Source of the DNA: Deltaproteobacteria bacterium
GTDB taxonomy: Bacteria; Myxococcota; JACPTQ01
Length of the DNA stretch: 64,000 nt
NCBI GenBank assembly: GCA_016192705.1
Contig: JACPTQ010000028.1
Span: 76,233 to 140,232, forward strand
Direction of reading: 5' to 3'
Below the pieces are notes generated by a model that was not told where the DNA came from, ran no database searches, and saw only the letters and a program-made list of their open reading frames with translations. The translations under genes were made by a program, and so were the position numbers. Of the stretch, positions 63,934 through 64,000 are shown piece by piece (the first letter of the stretch is position 1; the number at the start of each line of letters is the position of its first letter).

Positions 63934-64000
63934 TTGGCTCGCGAATCGCGTTGACGCCGATGCGCCGGTCGCGTTAATCGGCAGCTATGACGACGGACGA

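Overview
The window looks like a chromosomal segment of a high-GC member of the Myxococcota (former Deltaproteobacteria). The main clues are many secreted proteins with Asp-Ala-Gly rich linkers, a MYXO-CTERM-like C-terminal tail on the Asp-box protein at 19889-22660, numerous lipoproteins, and a large two-component and chemotaxis-like inventory. The species cannot be named from this sequence. No rRNA, CRISPR array, transposase or integrase was seen.

1-7 kb holds the end of an exported protein, a BlaI-type repressor with a stub of a membrane partner and a clear palindromic operator, then ftsH, tilS, an LpxH-like phosphoesterase without a normal start codon, and a UbiB/ABC1 kinase. 7-37 kb is dominated by surface and secreted proteins: a 12-repeat NHL protein, a very Cys-rich lipoprotein with a frameshifted end, a phospholipase D, a phospholipase-C-like protein, a pentaheme cytochrome, the Asp-box/MYXO-CTERM protein, and a transglutaminase-elicitor-like protein with a P domain. 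Between them lie a three-part flavoprotein, an alpha/beta hydrolase, manC, a thioredoxin-like ferredoxin and a RimK-type ligase. A 127-bp palindromic repeat separates the hydrolase from manC.

37-48.4 kb is a metal and metalloid region. An operon of small membrane protein, YceI, ECF sigma factor and anti-sigma factor diverges from a MerR-controlled set (merR, thioredoxin-like protein, MerT-HMA fusion, [2Fe-2S]/CopZ-like chaperone). Next comes a tightly coupled seven-gene operon for organoarsenic (arsenosugar-type) metabolism: arsM, arsS, Pit transporter, TVP38 protein, mercuric-reductase-like flavoprotein and two TIGR04282/TIGR04283 transferases.

48.4-57.6 kb is a rearranged sensory cluster. 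It contains a hybrid kinase that has lost most of its kinase core, an orphan start of a similar kinase, cheR, a MazF/antitoxin module, a frameshifted cheB, and three intact kinase or regulator genes. Low-complexity inverted-repeat tracts sit just upstream of several start codons here. 57.6-58 kb carries tRNA-Lys and tRNA-Leu, and the end is the classic tig-clpP-clpX-lon protein-quality-control cluster.

The most striking unexplained signal is a structured repeat found three times, at 48467-48549, 57722-57803 and 57916-58000. It abuts tRNA sequence each time, its stems differ in sequence but remain perfectly paired, and it ends in a constant 4-bp stem with an 11-nt loop inside GGG/CCC. One copy follows a truncated tRNA-Arg made by an 82-bp duplication that includes the promoter.
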